DNA of 64,000 nt from NCBI GenBank assembly GCA_014323675.1, contig JACONN010000002.1, positions 372,001 through 436,000 of the forward strand, read 5' to 3'. Shown here piece by piece: positions 39,576 to 47,918 of the stretch. The translations under genes were made by a program, and so were the position numbers. The first letter of the stretch is position 1. Every line of letters starts with the position of its first letter. The notes beneath the pieces were generated by a model. The model did not search any database. It had not been told where the DNA came from and saw only the letters and a list, made by a program, of their open reading frames with translations. Source of the DNA: Hormoscilla sp. GM7CHS1pb (GTDB taxonomy: Bacteria; Cyanobacteriota; Cyanobacteriia; Cyanobacteriales; Desertifilaceae).

Positions 39576-40771
39576 ATGACAGAGGATTCTACAGGGGCAA
39601 ACCGCAGATCGAGAAGAAGGCGGATGTCGGCCAGCCAGGATGGAGAGGCAGAAGGGGCAGATGTAACTAAGGACTCCCCAGAAGTGACCTCAGAGGAGAT
39701 GGCGTCTTCCCACAGATCGAGAAGAAGGCGGAGGTCGGCTAGCCAGGATGGAGATGCAGAAGGGCCAGATGTAACTAAGGACTCCCCAGAAGTGACAAAG
39801 GATGCGATCGCGTCTTCCCGCAGAGCCAGAAGAAGGCAGATGTTGGGATGAAGGATGCGGATACGGAAGGGGCAGAAAAGTCGATCTGGAAAATCCGCTT
39901 GCAACTGATGAAGCCGATCACTTGGATCCCCCTGATCTGGGGGGTGGTGTGCGGGGCGGCGTCTTCGGGAAATTTCAGCTGGACGATAGAGAATGTTTTG
40001 GTCGCTGCTGCCTGTATGTTGCTGTCTGGCCCTTTGATGACGGGATATACTCAAACTTTGAATGATTTGTATGATGCGGAAATAGACGCGATTAATGAAC
40101 CTTATCGTCCTATTCCCTCGGGTGCGATTTCTAAGGAGCAGGTCCAGGTTCAGATTTGGGTGTTGCTATTGGCGGGGTTGGTTGTGGCCTACGCTTTGGA
40201 TGTCTGGGCGGGTCACCAGATGAAGGTGCTTAGCGCGATCGCAGTGGGTGGGGCTTATTTGTCTTACATTTATTCGGCTCCTCCTTTGAAGCTGAAGAAA
40301 AATGGCTGGCTGGGAAATTACGCCCTCGGTGCGAGTTACATCTCTCTGCCTTGGTGGGCGGGTCATGCCTTATTTGGCGAGCTGAACTGGACTATTATCA
40401 TTCTGACTCTCTTCTACAGTTTGGCCGGGTTGGGCATTGCAGTTGTGAATGATTTCAAAAGTGTGGAAGGAGATAAAGATCAAGGGTTAAATTCTTTGCC
40501 AGTTATGTTTGGCGTGACGACGGCAGCTTGGATATCGGCGGTGATGATTGATGTTTTTCAAGCGGGTATCGGTGCTTATCTGATCGGCATTCACGAAAAT
40601 TTGTATGGCGCGATCGTGCTACTGCTGATTATTCCCCAAATAACTTTTCAGGATATGTATTTCCTGCGCAATCCTTTGGAAAATGATGTTAAATATCAGG
40701 CTAGCGCTCAACCTTTCTTGGTACTGGGAATGCTGGTAACGGGTTTGGCCTTGGGTCATGCAGGGGTTTGA
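39576..40771 (+). CDS. chlG: Chlorophyll synthase ChlG with repeat-containing, frameshifted N-terminal extension
   Basis: The membrane enzyme (39848-40771, 307 residues) attaches phytyl or geranylgeranyl diphosphate to chlorophyllide. It has IWKIRLQLMKPITWIPLIWG and the prenyl-diphosphate Asp motif NDLYDAEIDAINEPYRPIPSG. The second motif is NDFKSVEGDKDQGLNSLPV. Multiple membrane helices follow. Upstream, 39576-39851 encodes a basic 91-residue segment ending RRARRRQMLG. Its stop overlaps the next start (ATGA). Intact homologues carry a similar ARQLLGMKGA at the start of ChlG, so one missing base at about 39849 probably separates the extension from the enzyme. The extension contains two 108-bp repeats and a partial third. 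Confidence 0.9.
39607..39845 (+). repeat. 108-bp tandem repeats in the chlG 5' region
   Basis: Units begin at 39607, 39715 and 39823 with AGATCGAGAAGAAGGCGG or a close variant; the third is truncated after about 20 bp. Each encodes 36 residues: an Arg-rich start, SASQDG, then VTKDSPEVT. The copies differ at about ten positions. Confidence 0.85.
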
Positions 40772-41511
40772 GCGAAGTCCCATGTTTGGAGAGGCCAACC
40801 GCCTCCTGCTACTACTACGGCGGCGATATAGCCAGACCCAGGATTGATTTGTTTGAGAGACCAGCCTGGGTCTGGCTGTTGTTTGTCTGTTCTCAAAAGT
40901 TGCGGTTCTTTTGTATTAAGAGAAATTTCGATTTTTTCTAATCCTGCTAACCCATCTCCGGTGGCTTTCAGATAGGCTTCTTTACAAGTCCAGTAATGAA
41001 AAAATATTCGGGGCTGTTCTGGGGAAGCTACAGCACTAATTGAGGCATATTCCCGATCGCTAAAGAAGCGCTTGGCTAGTTGTTCTGCTTCTATCTCCCG
41101 TATGTATTCTAGATCGATGCCGATTTCTCGGTCTAGGGCGATCGCATACAAGGCTAGCCCGTGGGAATGGGAAAGGTTAAACAATAGCTTACCCAAAGTG
41201 GTATTGTTAGCTTCGATGTCCTCTGCGAGGGCGGGTTTGCCACGGGGACTATAGCTGAATTTTATATGAATTGGTGCTATGCTTAAGTAGTTGGCCAGGA
41301 TATTTCTGAGGATACCGCGAGCGGCGATGAAATGCAGGCGATCGCGCTGGAAATAAAATCGGGCCGCCCTTTGCTGTTCGTCTTCCGAGAGGGTGGGGAG
41401 TAGTTGCTGGATCTGCTGTTCTGGTAAGTTGAGGTTAGCCCGCCAGACATGGACTACATCTGACGATATTTGTAAAGAAGCTGGTGCTGCTTGCCACCGG
41501 GTCGGTGTCAT
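40756..41511 (-). CDS. 4'-phosphopantetheinyl transferase (Sfp/HetI type)
   Basis: The 251-residue protein carries the family motifs FSYSPRGKPAL (P1 region), FNLSHSHGLALYAI, IGIDLEYIREI (Mg-binding Asp/Glu) and FHYWTCKEAYLKATGDGL (the WxxKEAxxK motif). It transfers phosphopantetheine from CoA to carrier proteins of polyketide, peptide and fatty-acid synthases. The start is MTPTRWQAAPAS. It converges with chlG and the 3' ends overlap by 16 bp, so the two transcripts share antisense sequence. Confidence 0.93.
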   Translation of the reverse strand: MTPTRWQAAPASLQISSDVVHVWRANLNLPEQQIQQLLPTLSEDEQQRAARFYFQRDRLHFIAARGILRNILANYLSIAPIHIKFSYSPRGKPALAEDIEANNTTLGKLLFNLSHSHGLALYAIALDREIGIDLEYIREIEAEQLAKRFFSDREYASISAVASPEQPRIFFHYWTCKEAYLKATGDGLAGLEKIEISLNTKEPQLLRTDKQQPDPGWSLKQINPGSGYIAAVVVAGGGWPLQTWDFAQTPA

Positions 41512-41611
41512 AAGCTAGGAACGATAAGGGCGATCGTCTGGTTATTATGATAACATAAAATTATGGCTAATTGCTAATTGTCCAACTTCATTCTGCGGCG
41601 ATCGCCTGTAA

Positions 41612-43651
41612 ACTATAGTGTAATTGCTCAAGATCTTGGTGGTGAAGGAATATGGGTACTGCCGGTACTGCATAGTTACTCGGGCCATCGGACTGGAGTG
41701 AACAGCCCTTGTACTGCCTCGGAATGCCTAACAGGACAAGAGCAATTTTTGAGGAGCGAAAACTTCTCAAATGCTTACGGGGTGGGGGGTTTTGACCTCG
41801 AAGTGGTGAGTCGGCAGCCGAGCGCCCGAATATGCAGTTGAGATGCGCGACAGCTGATTTTTTTCAAAATCCCGCGCCCAGGGTTGACAAATTCGATAAA
41901 TAAGTAGTAAGTTGGAAGACATGACTAAGAATTGGCTTGCTGACCTCGACCAAGACACAGAGAATCTCGACCCAAAAAGTCGGGAAGTTTTGCAGCGGTT
42001 ACTCAATTACCTAGAAGACCTATACAGCCAAAACCTTGAATTGAAAGCTGACAATCAACGATTGAGAGATGAAATAGCCGCGCTCAAAGGGCACAAGGGA
42101 AAACCTGACATCAAACCTCAAGCCAAAGCTGATACTTCTAAAGCTGATACTTCTGCGGAGGCCAAACCAGAGCAGCCCAATAGTCGAGAGCGAAAAAAGA
42201 AAAAACCGAAAACCCCCCCCAGGAACGTCGCCAACTTATTCATATTGACAGAGAAGAGGTTATCAAACTGGCTCGGAGTAACTTGCCGTCAGATATCACC
42301 CATAGAGGCTACCGAGAAGTAACAATTCAAAATATTATATTTAAAACAGACACGGTTATTTATCGACTAGAAAGACTCTATTCACCTAGTACGGAGAAAT
42401 TTTACGAAGCCCAGTTGCCGCAAGGATTAAAAGGCAAATCTTACGGGAGTGAACTCGAAGCATTTGTTCTCACTTTGTATTATCAGTTACGAGTGCCAGA
42501 AGAAAAGATTCTTAAATTGTTGCCGTCTCAGGGAATAGTAATCTCGGCGGGAAAAATATCTAACTTAATAACTCGGCAATATTTAAGAGAATTTACTGAA
42601 GAACGAAATGCTATTTTAGAAGCGGGACTGGGCAGTACCAGTTATCACCAAATTGATGATACGGGGATGCGGGTTAATGGGAAAAATTGCTATGTATTCA
42701 CACTCTGCAATCCTTACTATAGCAGTTTTTTTACCAGAGAGCGCAAAAACTCTGAAACAGTTCTCCAAATGTTAAACGAATTGCAGTTGGATCCAACTGA
42801 ATTAGCAGTTGTTCAATCAGATGATTTAGTTGACAGTATTTTGCCTGACAAGAAGAAAAAGCAGCTCGGGGACTACATAGATATTTTGGTGGCTGATGAC
42901 GCGGGACAATTTCACAACCAGACGAACCATCGTAGTTTATGCTGGATTCATGAAGGACGACACTACGAAAAGCTGACTCCTCTGGTTCCCTCTCATCAAA
43001 AAAGCCTGGCACAATTTCTCTCTTATTTTTGGATTTACTATTATCAACTCAAAGCCTATCAACAGCAAAGCACAGAAGAGCAGCGACAACAAAAACTGTT
43101 GCTTGAAACCGAATTTGACAAATTGTTTTCCCGTCAAACCGGATACAGTGCTTTAGATCATAGAATTGATTTAACAAAACAGAAGAAGCCTTATTTACTA
43201 TTAGTTCTAGATTTTCCTGAAGTTCCTCTTGACAATAATGAGGCAGAGCGGACAGTCCGGGAGTATGTGATTAAGCGCAAAATCTCCAATGGAACCCGCA
43301 CTCTACAGGGGACTCAGGCGTGGGAAGTGTTTTTGGCTCTGGTTGACACCTGCCGCAAAAACGGAGTGAATTTTTATTCGTACATTAAGGATCGAATTTC
43401 CAAATCTTTCAAGATGCCAGCGTTGTCCACGCTAATTCAACAGATGCAGCCGCCAAAACCAACATAAACATAAACCATTGACTCCAAGTCTCGCTTGTGT
43501 AGTTTCCACCTAAGCACCAAGGGTGTTACAGCTCCTTGTTATAAAGGACAGACTCATTAAGTGCGACATCAGCTCCTGTTTAAAAAGCTGCAGGAGCTAC
43601 TCTCGTGTGGAAATCACTCCCCACCAACATATTGAGCAACTTCACTATAGT
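41612..43651 (+). mobile_element. IS66-family insertion sequence with 8-bp target duplication
   Basis: The IS spans 41620-43643 (2,024 bp). The ends GTAATTGCTCAAGATCTTGG and, reversed, GAAGTTGCTCAATATGTTGG are imperfect inverted repeats. ACTATAGT flanks it at 41612-41619 and 43644-43651; eight bases is the usual IS66 duplication. It carries a single transposase region without the accessory tnpA/tnpB genes, as in the short IS66 subgroup. About 300 bp of noncoding sequence precede and 175 bp follow the transposase. Confidence 0.93.
41921..43467 (+). CDS. IS66-family transposase, frameshifted at a C8 run
   Basis: The N-terminal part has a coiled coil (LNYLEDLYSQNLELKADNQ) and a basic linker (ERKKKKPKTPP). 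At ACCCCCCCCAGG (about 42215) the frame must shift to continue ERRQLIHIDREEVIKLARSN. The catalytic region follows: YHQIDDTGMRV, DDAGQFHNQTNHRSLCWIHE and, near the C-terminus, DNNEAERTVREYVIKRKIS with the Glu. The protein would have about 515 residues. A run of eight C is a plausible slippery site, so programmed frameshifting or a sequencing indel are both possible. The ATG at 41921 is preferred over TTG at 41912. Confidence 0.88.
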
Positions 43652-43756
43652 TGTGGGGTGTGTTTTCTCTTGGCAGTGCGGCCAAATGAAGTGGCCACCA
43701 ATGGCGACAAAAAAAATATGTCATATAGCAAGCCTACATAGAGTTGTGCAACTCGT

Positions 43757-43963
43757 GTCCGAGAGCTTTCGTTTCCAGAGACACTCACCCATGTCGGAGC
43801 GCTCGTAGGCGAACGACAGGGTAAGTGAAGAGGAAACGAACCACCCATGTCGCTGCCAGTCAGGCGAGTGACAGGGTCGTTTCCGGGAGCACCCACCCTG
43901 TTGTGTCGCATCCTGCGCACAACATGGGTGGGTGCTCCGGAAACGAAAGGGCGTCTCTGGACA
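43757..43963. repeat. Large inverted-repeat structure (about 207 bp)
   Basis: The outer arms are GTGTCCGAGAGC-TTTCGTTTCC (43757) and GGAAACGAAAGGGCGTCTCTGGACAC (to 43963). An inner near-perfect hairpin lies at 43878-43945: TTTCCGGGAGCACCCACCC, then GTTGTG, against CACAAC, then GGGTGGGTGCTCCGGAAA, around TCGCATCCTGCG. Further partial copies (ACCCATGTCGCTGCCAGTC) fill the rest. Open frames through it reflect the repeats, not a gene. It lies between the UPF0175 remnant and the DUF4351 remnant. Confidence 0.7.
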
Positions 43964-44019
43964 CGACTGGGCGATTTTAATGAAAGCCATGCCAGACGGG
44001 TGTGGTCTTGCGCCTGTTG

Positions 44020-44260
44020 TGCGGAACAAGAAGGGGAACAACGAGGGGAACAACGAGGGGAACAACGAGGACGTTTGCAGGAAGCGCGTTCTCTAATAAA
44101 TCGTTTACTTAAAAAACGTTTTGGAGAACTGCCTCTGACCATAAGTAGCCAAATTGAAAATTTGACTATTGAAAATTTGGAAAGTTTAGGCGAAGACTTT
44201 TTGGACTTCGACAGTCTGGAAGATTTATCGAATTGGTTGGAGAAACGTTCTGTGTCGTAA
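44020..44260 (+). pseudogene. C-terminal remnant of an Rpn/PD-(D/E)XK transposase-like protein (DUF4351)
   Basis: The last 70 residues of an open frame look like the DUF4351 tail of Rpn-family recombination-promoting nucleases: repeated GEQRG units, then LQEARSLINRLLKKRFGELP, SSQIENLTIENLESLGEDFL and FDSLEDLSNWLEKR. The catalytic PD-(D/E)XK domain is absent; sequence upstream of 44020 is repeat-derived. A further short tail (GREFWEWWLDEAVKNAWW, about 44325-44393) may come from another lost gene. Confidence 0.65.
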
Positions 44261-44466
44261 AATAGGCAGGATCGCGATCGCCTACTCGGGATCCCAGAGG
44301 GATCCCAGTAACGATGCTAGCAAAGGACGGGAGTTTTGGGAATGGTGGCTGGATGAGGCGGTGAAAAACGCTTGGTGGACTTTCGATGATGATTAATTGA
44401 ACTCAACGGCTTTTACCCGCCAAATTCAATATGTTACCATAAGATTGTACTCAACTGGAAAAAAAC

Positions 44467-44802
44467 ATGACACCTTTAGTTCCGACGTTATCTCTATCCA
44501 CCGGGTTGAACCAGGAGTTAGCTGCCTTGACTGAAACTGGTTTGTATGATAGCCAAGAAGCTTTTCTTACAGATGCGGTGCGGACTTTTTTGGCAGCCAG
44601 GCCCGATCTGCGAGAGGCGATCGCCTGTAAACTATACGAACGGGGTGTTTTTTCTCTTGGTCGTGCGGCAGAATGGAGTGGCATGAATATTGAAGCGATG
44701 AAGCAAGCGCTTGAACGGTGGGGAGTTGTCCGCGAGGCGTTCGAGACTCGGGCCCAAATAGAGGCAATGGCTCATAAGACTCTGACAGCAGCAGGAAGAT
44801 GA
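44467..44802 (+). CDS. UPF0175 family antitoxin
   Basis: The 111-residue protein has an N-terminal segment (LNQELAALTETGLYDSQEAF), LTDAVRTFLAARPDLREAIA, and the helix-turn-helix-like core LYERGVFSLGRAAEWSGMN, IEAMKQALERWGV. UPF0175 proteins are predicted antitoxins paired with PIN-like proteins such as DUF3368, the arrangement seen here: its stop overlaps the next start (ATGA at 44799). Truncated copies of the gene lie on both sides (41595-43720 and 45313-45556). Confidence 0.85.
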   Translation: MTPLVPTLSLSTGLNQELAALTETGLYDSQEAFLTDAVRTFLAARPDLREAIACKLYERGVFSLGRAAEWSGMNIEAMKQALERWGVVREAFETRAQIEAMAHKTLTAAGR

Positions 44803-45293
44803 CCCAAGTGAACCATACTGTTATCCTAGATACTGACTTCCTCAGCGCCTTTCTCAAAATAGAGCGTCTACCGCTGATTAGAGAATTCTATCAAGTGGAA
44901 ACGGTCTACATTCCCCCAGCAGTGTACCAGGAAGTGGCTGCGGGAGAACAGCTCCCCCGCTTGCTAGCTGTCCCTTGGATTCAGGTAGCTTCCCCTAATG
45001 CGGTACAATTGCTGTTGAACGATGATGCCTTAAGAGGTCTAGGGGCAGGGGAACAAGAAGCGATCTCTCTAGCTTTAGAAATTCAGGGTTCTGTGCTATT
45101 GATAAATGATAATCAGGCTCGCCGTCTTGCGACTAGCATTGGCGTGAGTGTGGTGAACATACCAGCGTTTCTTTCAGGCTGTAAGATTGCTGGATTACTG
45201 AATACCGAAGCGATGAGCGACCTGATTACTTCTTTGCAGCAGAAAGATTACTATCGGTTCCGTCAGGATGTGCTAGACTTGCTGATGTCCTGA
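44799..45293 (+). CDS. DUF3368-like PIN-domain toxin
   Basis: The 164-residue protein begins VILDTDFLSAFLKIERLPL, with the first acidic residues of a PIN-like fold (DTDFLSAF). It continues VYIPPAVYQEVAAGEQLPRL, LGAGEQEAISLALEIQG (central Glu) and VLLINDNQARRLATSIGVSV with the C-terminal Asp cluster. It overlaps the UPF0175 gene by four bases and is thus co-translated. A ribonuclease toxin role is inferred from the PIN-like family; DUF3368 toxicity is mostly predicted. Frame and motifs are intact. Confidence 0.85.
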   Translation: MTQVNHTVILDTDFLSAFLKIERLPLIREFYQVETVYIPPAVYQEVAAGEQLPRLLAVPWIQVASPNAVQLLLNDDALRGLGAGEQEAISLALEIQGSVLLINDNQARRLATSIGVSVVNIPAFLSGCKIAGLLNTEAMSDLITSLQQKDYYRFRQDVLDLLMS

Positions 45294-45312
45294 GCGGGGG
45301 CGATCGCTCAAG

Positions 45313-45556
45313 AACATTCGATCGCAGGTGCGGTGCGGACTTTTTTGGCAGCGAGGCCCGATCTGCGAGAGGCGATCGCCTGTAAACTATAGGAACGGGG
45401 TGTTTTTTCCCTTGGTCGTGCGGCAGAAGGTCGTGGCATGAATATTGAAGCGATGAAGCAAGCGATCGATCGGTGGGGAGTTGTCCGCCGTTCGAGACTC
45501 GGGCGGAAATAGAGGCAATGGATCGTAATACTCTGACAGCAGCAGGCAGATAGCCC
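45313..45556 (+). pseudogene. Degenerate second UPF0175 copy
   Basis: It aligns with the intact gene from codon 37 on (GTGCGGTGCGGACTTTTTTG) to the end (CTGACAGCAGCAGGCAGATAG). A C-to-G change makes TAG in AAACTATAGGAACGG, and small deletions follow (GTTGTCCGCC against GTTGTCCGCGAGG). There is no intact toxin gene behind it. With 44467 and the IS66-interrupted remnant this makes three copies within 4 kb. Confidence 0.88.
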
Positions 45557-45652
45557 AAGTACACCCATTGTTATCGATCGAGACCTATAGATTATTTAAC
45601 AGATTTTTTATATTCTCGATATAGTGTCTTGAATTTTTGAGGTTAACTGCTG

Positions 45653-45838
45653 ATGCCTATCTTAATGGAAGCCGGTACGTTCCCGCTCTATTTTACCCTG
45701 GTCTACGTCGGAGGCTTTATTGCTGCTGTCACTATTGGCTCGATCGCCTGGTATAATTCCAAGCGTCCTGCTGGCTGGGAAGATGCCAAGCGTCCGGACA
45801 TTATACCTGAAATTAAGCCAAAAGACAAGGATGAATAA
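45653..45838 (+). CDS. psb35: Psb35-like small single-helix protein
   Basis: The 61-residue protein has one membrane helix (FPLYFTLVYVGGFIAAVTIG) followed by SIAWYNSKRPAGWEDAKRP and a charged tail. The WYNSKRP.GWE pattern is a conserved cyanobacterial family that I recall being named Psb35, a protein found with photosystem II. The name rests on memory of the family, not on a search. It stands alone with an upstream AT-rich region and 190 bp downstream before the composite MITE. Confidence 0.6.
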   Translation: MPILMEAGTFPLYFTLVYVGGFIAAVTIGSIAWYNSKRPAGWEDAKRPDIIPEIKPKDKDE

Positions 45839-46019
45839 ACTATCGGACTGCTGCTTTAACCGCACCATGAAAAATCCATCCATCTTGTATGTTGCTTAGG
45901 GCCAGACTTTTACCCATCCCATGGCTGCGCCACGCAGCGCGATCGGCGGCGCAGGGGGGTGGGTCTATTTTCTAGTGGGGCTACTAATCAATATGGCCGC
46001 AGCTAAATTTAGATGCTCC

Positions 46020-46565
46020 TCCCAATTAGGGTGTGGTCATAAGTAGTTGATCGCCGGGTGCCAGCTCCCCGGGTAACGAACCGGCGCTGCCCGGATACAT
46101 GTATATAGCCCCTGCACGCTCCGGGCCCCTTCCACGCTCCGGGCCCCCTACTGCGCAGTGCTTCTAGCGCGCGCAGAGCACATCGCCCGGAGCGTGGGCT
46201 AAGTTCTAGTAGCCGGGCCCTTTAGGGTTCCGGCGGGTCCGCCGAGTACCAACGGGTTTTGACCACACCCGATCCTTTTCCGCTATGAGAGAAGATCCTT
46301 TCCTCGGCGAGATAAGATTCTTTTTCGCTATGAAAAAAGATTCTTTTTTCGGCGATAGAAGATTCTTTTTTCGACGATAAAAGATCCTTTTCCGCTATGA
46401 GAGCAAAACTCTTTCTCTTAAGAGAGCGGCTTTTTGTCATAAGTGTCTATTATATAGCTAGGTTGATTACCTTTTATACCCCATCACCCCGGATCTGCCC
46501 ACTACCGGTTAGAGTCGCTCATTGCTTTACTCTATCAACTACTTTTGACCACACCCTCCCAATTA
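46020..46565. mobile_element. Composite type B MITE (528 bp) with 9-bp target duplication
   Basis: The element spans 46029-46556, with ends GGGTGTGGTCATAAGTAGTTGA and TCAACTACTTTTGACCACACCC. TCCCAATTA flanks it at 46020-46028 and 46557-46565. The parallel site at about 47247 reads ATGCTCCCAATTAGGCAA without the element, which is an empty-site control. A third, internal end (TTTTGACCACACCC at 46257-46270) divides it into a GC-rich half, with core segments shared with the MITE at 7736, and a half with six copies of a GATCCTTTTC/GATTCTTTTT motif. The rest of the gap 45839-46019 shows no gene. Confidence 0.9.
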
Positions 46566-46611
46566 GGCAATGCGGCGAACCGCTATCATGGTATTGTAGA
46601 ATATGTAATAA

Positions 46612-46806
46612 TTGAGGATAGTTAGACCAACGAACGACCAAGCGCAATCCTGTCTGCGAGTTTGTCAAATGCTGTCCAACGGCGATCGGGACATCAAACT
46701 ATTCCGTTTCAATCCCGAGAAGGGATATGTGTTCGTCATGGCCGGTGACAATCTGCAAATAATGGTATTTCCTAGCGGACTTTGGAGGTTTATAGATGAA
46801 ACATAA
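46612..46806 (+). CDS. DUF6888-like small protein, copy 1
   Basis: The 64-residue protein contains RPTNDQAQSCLRVCQMLSNG, DRDIKLFRFNPEKGYVFVMA and QIMVFPSGLWRFIDET. It resembles a cyanobacterial family of small proteins (DUF6888 as I recall) usually encoded next to DUF6887 genes. The start is uncertain: only TTG at 46612 is available close to the conserved region. Its 3' end overlaps the next start by 11 bp. The tight overlap of two small genes recalls toxin-antitoxin design, but no activity is known to me. Confidence 0.6.
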   Translation: MRIVRPTNDQAQSCLRVCQMLSNGDRDIKLFRFNPEKGYVFVMAGDNLQIMVFPSGLWRFIDET

Positions 46807-47038
46807 ATTTGCAGAAATGTCCGGGAAAGAACTAACAGCTTATGTGCTGGAACATCGGGAGGATATAGAAGCAATAGATGCTTTGGTTAGTCGCCGGAGT
46901 CCAGATTCGGAAGCAACATGGTATCCGGCACCATGTACTCCAGAAGGCGTGCCCATTCCCGAAAATATCCGCATCATGGAAGAAGCGTTCCGTCAAAAAT
47001 TTGAGGAAATTGATAGGAAAAAGAAATCGCAGCCTTAA
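46796..47038 (+). CDS. DUF6887-like small protein, copy 1
   Basis: The 80-residue protein reads MKHKFAEMSGKELTAYVLEH, REDIEAIDALVSRRSPDSEA, then TWYPAPCTPEGVPIPENIRI and a charged tail with RKKKSQP. The MS.KEL.AYVLEHR start and WYPAP motif match a recurrent cyanobacterial small-protein family (DUF6887 as I recall). It overlaps the upstream gene by 11 bp. It is 85-90 percent identical to copy 2 by eye. Confidence 0.65.
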   Translation: MKHKFAEMSGKELTAYVLEHREDIEAIDALVSRRSPDSEATWYPAPCTPEGVPIPENIRIMEEAFRQKFEEIDRKKKSQP

Positions 47039-47308
47039 CTCGGACATGATTCTTTACATAGCTCTTGACAAAATAAAACAAGTTGCAGCATAGTGGAACA
47101 GGGGCTGCCTCCTGGGGGCATAAATGGCCTGAATGGGTATCCTGCCGGGATGCGATCGATGCTTAAATCAAGAAACCAGGTTTTGGGGAAAAACCTGGTT
47201 TCTTGGCTACTTGCGGTGACCGCTAGCGAATATGGCCGCAGCAAAATGATATGCTCCCAATTAGGCAAGGCGGCGAACCGCTATCATGGTATTGTAGAAT
47301 ATGTAATA

Positions 47309-47509
47309 ATTGAGGAGAAGACCATCAGACCAACGAACGACCAAGGGCAATCATGCCTACGAGTATGTCAAATGCTGTCCAACTGCTATCGGGACATAAA
47401 ACTCTTCCGTTTTAGTGAAATAACGGGAGATGTATACATTTTAGCAGGTGATGAACTGCAAATTGTTGTACCCCCTAATGTAATTTGGAGGTTTATCGAT
47501 GAAACATAA
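47309..47509 (+). CDS. DUF6888-like small protein, copy 2
   Basis: The conserved part is RPTNDQGQSCLRVCQMLSNC, YRDIKLFRFSEITGDVYILA, then PNVIWRFIDET. The frame is open upstream to 47093, but there is no ATG or GTG near the conserved start; 47309 (ATT) aligns with the TTG of copy 1. Translation may use a non-canonical start or begin further up (ATG at about 47246). It differs from copy 1 mainly in the central loop. Confidence 0.5.
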   Translation: MEEKTIRPTNDQGQSCLRVCQMLSNCYRDIKLFRFSEITGDVYILAGDELQIVVPPNVIWRFIDET

Positions 47510-47741
47510 ATTTGAAGAGATGTCCAGAAAAGAACTTATAGCCTACGTGCTGGAACATCGAGAGGATATAGATGCTGTGGAGAATTTGTTTAGTCGCCGG
47601 AGTCCAGATTCGGAAGCAAAATGGTATCCGGCACCATGTACTCCAGAAGGGGTGCCCATTCCCGAAAATATCCGCATCATGGAAGAAGCTATCCGTCAAC
47701 GAATTGAGGAAATTGACAGGAAAAAGAAATCGCAGCCTTAA
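47499..47741 (+). CDS. DUF6887-like small protein, copy 2
   Basis: The 80-residue protein reads MKHKFEEMSRKELIAYVLEH, REDIDAVENLFSRRSPDSEA, then KWYPAPCTPEGVPIPENIRI. It overlaps the upstream gene by 11 bp, exactly as in copy 1. Differences from copy 1 are concentrated in residues 25-31. Confidence 0.65.
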   Translation: MKHKFEEMSRKELIAYVLEHREDIDAVENLFSRRSPDSEAKWYPAPCTPEGVPIPENIRIMEEAIRQRIEEIDRKKKSQP

Positions 47742-47918
47742 CTCCGACATGATTCTTTACATAGCTCTTGACAAAATCAAACAAGTTGCAGTATAGTGGA
47801 ACAGAGGCTGCCTCCTGGGGGCATAAATGGCCTGAATGGGAAGCATGCCTAGTTCAGATGCACCCAGCAAGTGATATCATAGTTAGGGTCTTGATTCATT
47901 CAGTGAAGGATTGAGGAT

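Larger units (their letters stand above)
41595..43720 (+). pseudogene. UPF0175 gene remnant interrupted by IS66
   Basis: Left piece 41595-41619 (GCGGCGATCGCCTGTAAACT) and right piece 43652-43720 (TGTGTTTTCTCTTGGCAGTG, then CGGCCAAATGAAGTGG) match consecutive parts of the intact UPF0175 gene at 44609-44690. The join lies at the IS66 target duplication. Further similarity to the gene's ends is not seen, so the remnant was already short before IS66 arrived. Confidence 0.8.
46546..47842 (+). repeat. Tandem duplication of the DUF6888/DUF6887-like gene pair
   Basis: Unit 1 (about 46557-47140) and unit 2 (about 47247-47842) share the leader CGGCGAACCGCTATCATGGT, both genes and the trailer GGGGGCATAAATGGCCTGAA. 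The left flank ATGGCCGCAGC is also duplicated (45994 and 47232), so the unit once started about 45994 and was later split by the MITE. Between the units at 47167-47210 lies a short inverted sequence, AAGAAACCAGGTTTTGGGGA against AAACCTGGTTTCTTG. Confidence 0.88.

Noticed and set aside
39446..40054. Minus-strand frame of 202 codons
   Set aside because: It is antisense to the chlG extension repeats and chlG itself; composition follows the repeats.
43645..44260. Open frames through 43645-44142 (minus) and the N-terminal half of 43847-44260 (plus)
   Set aside because: They run through inverted repeats; only the last 70 residues of the plus frame resemble a protein family.
47093..47308. 72-codon N-terminal extension of the second DUF6888-like gene
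   Set aside because: The sequence is the trailer of the first duplication unit and a short inverted sequence; copy 1 lacks it, so it is unlikely to be coding.
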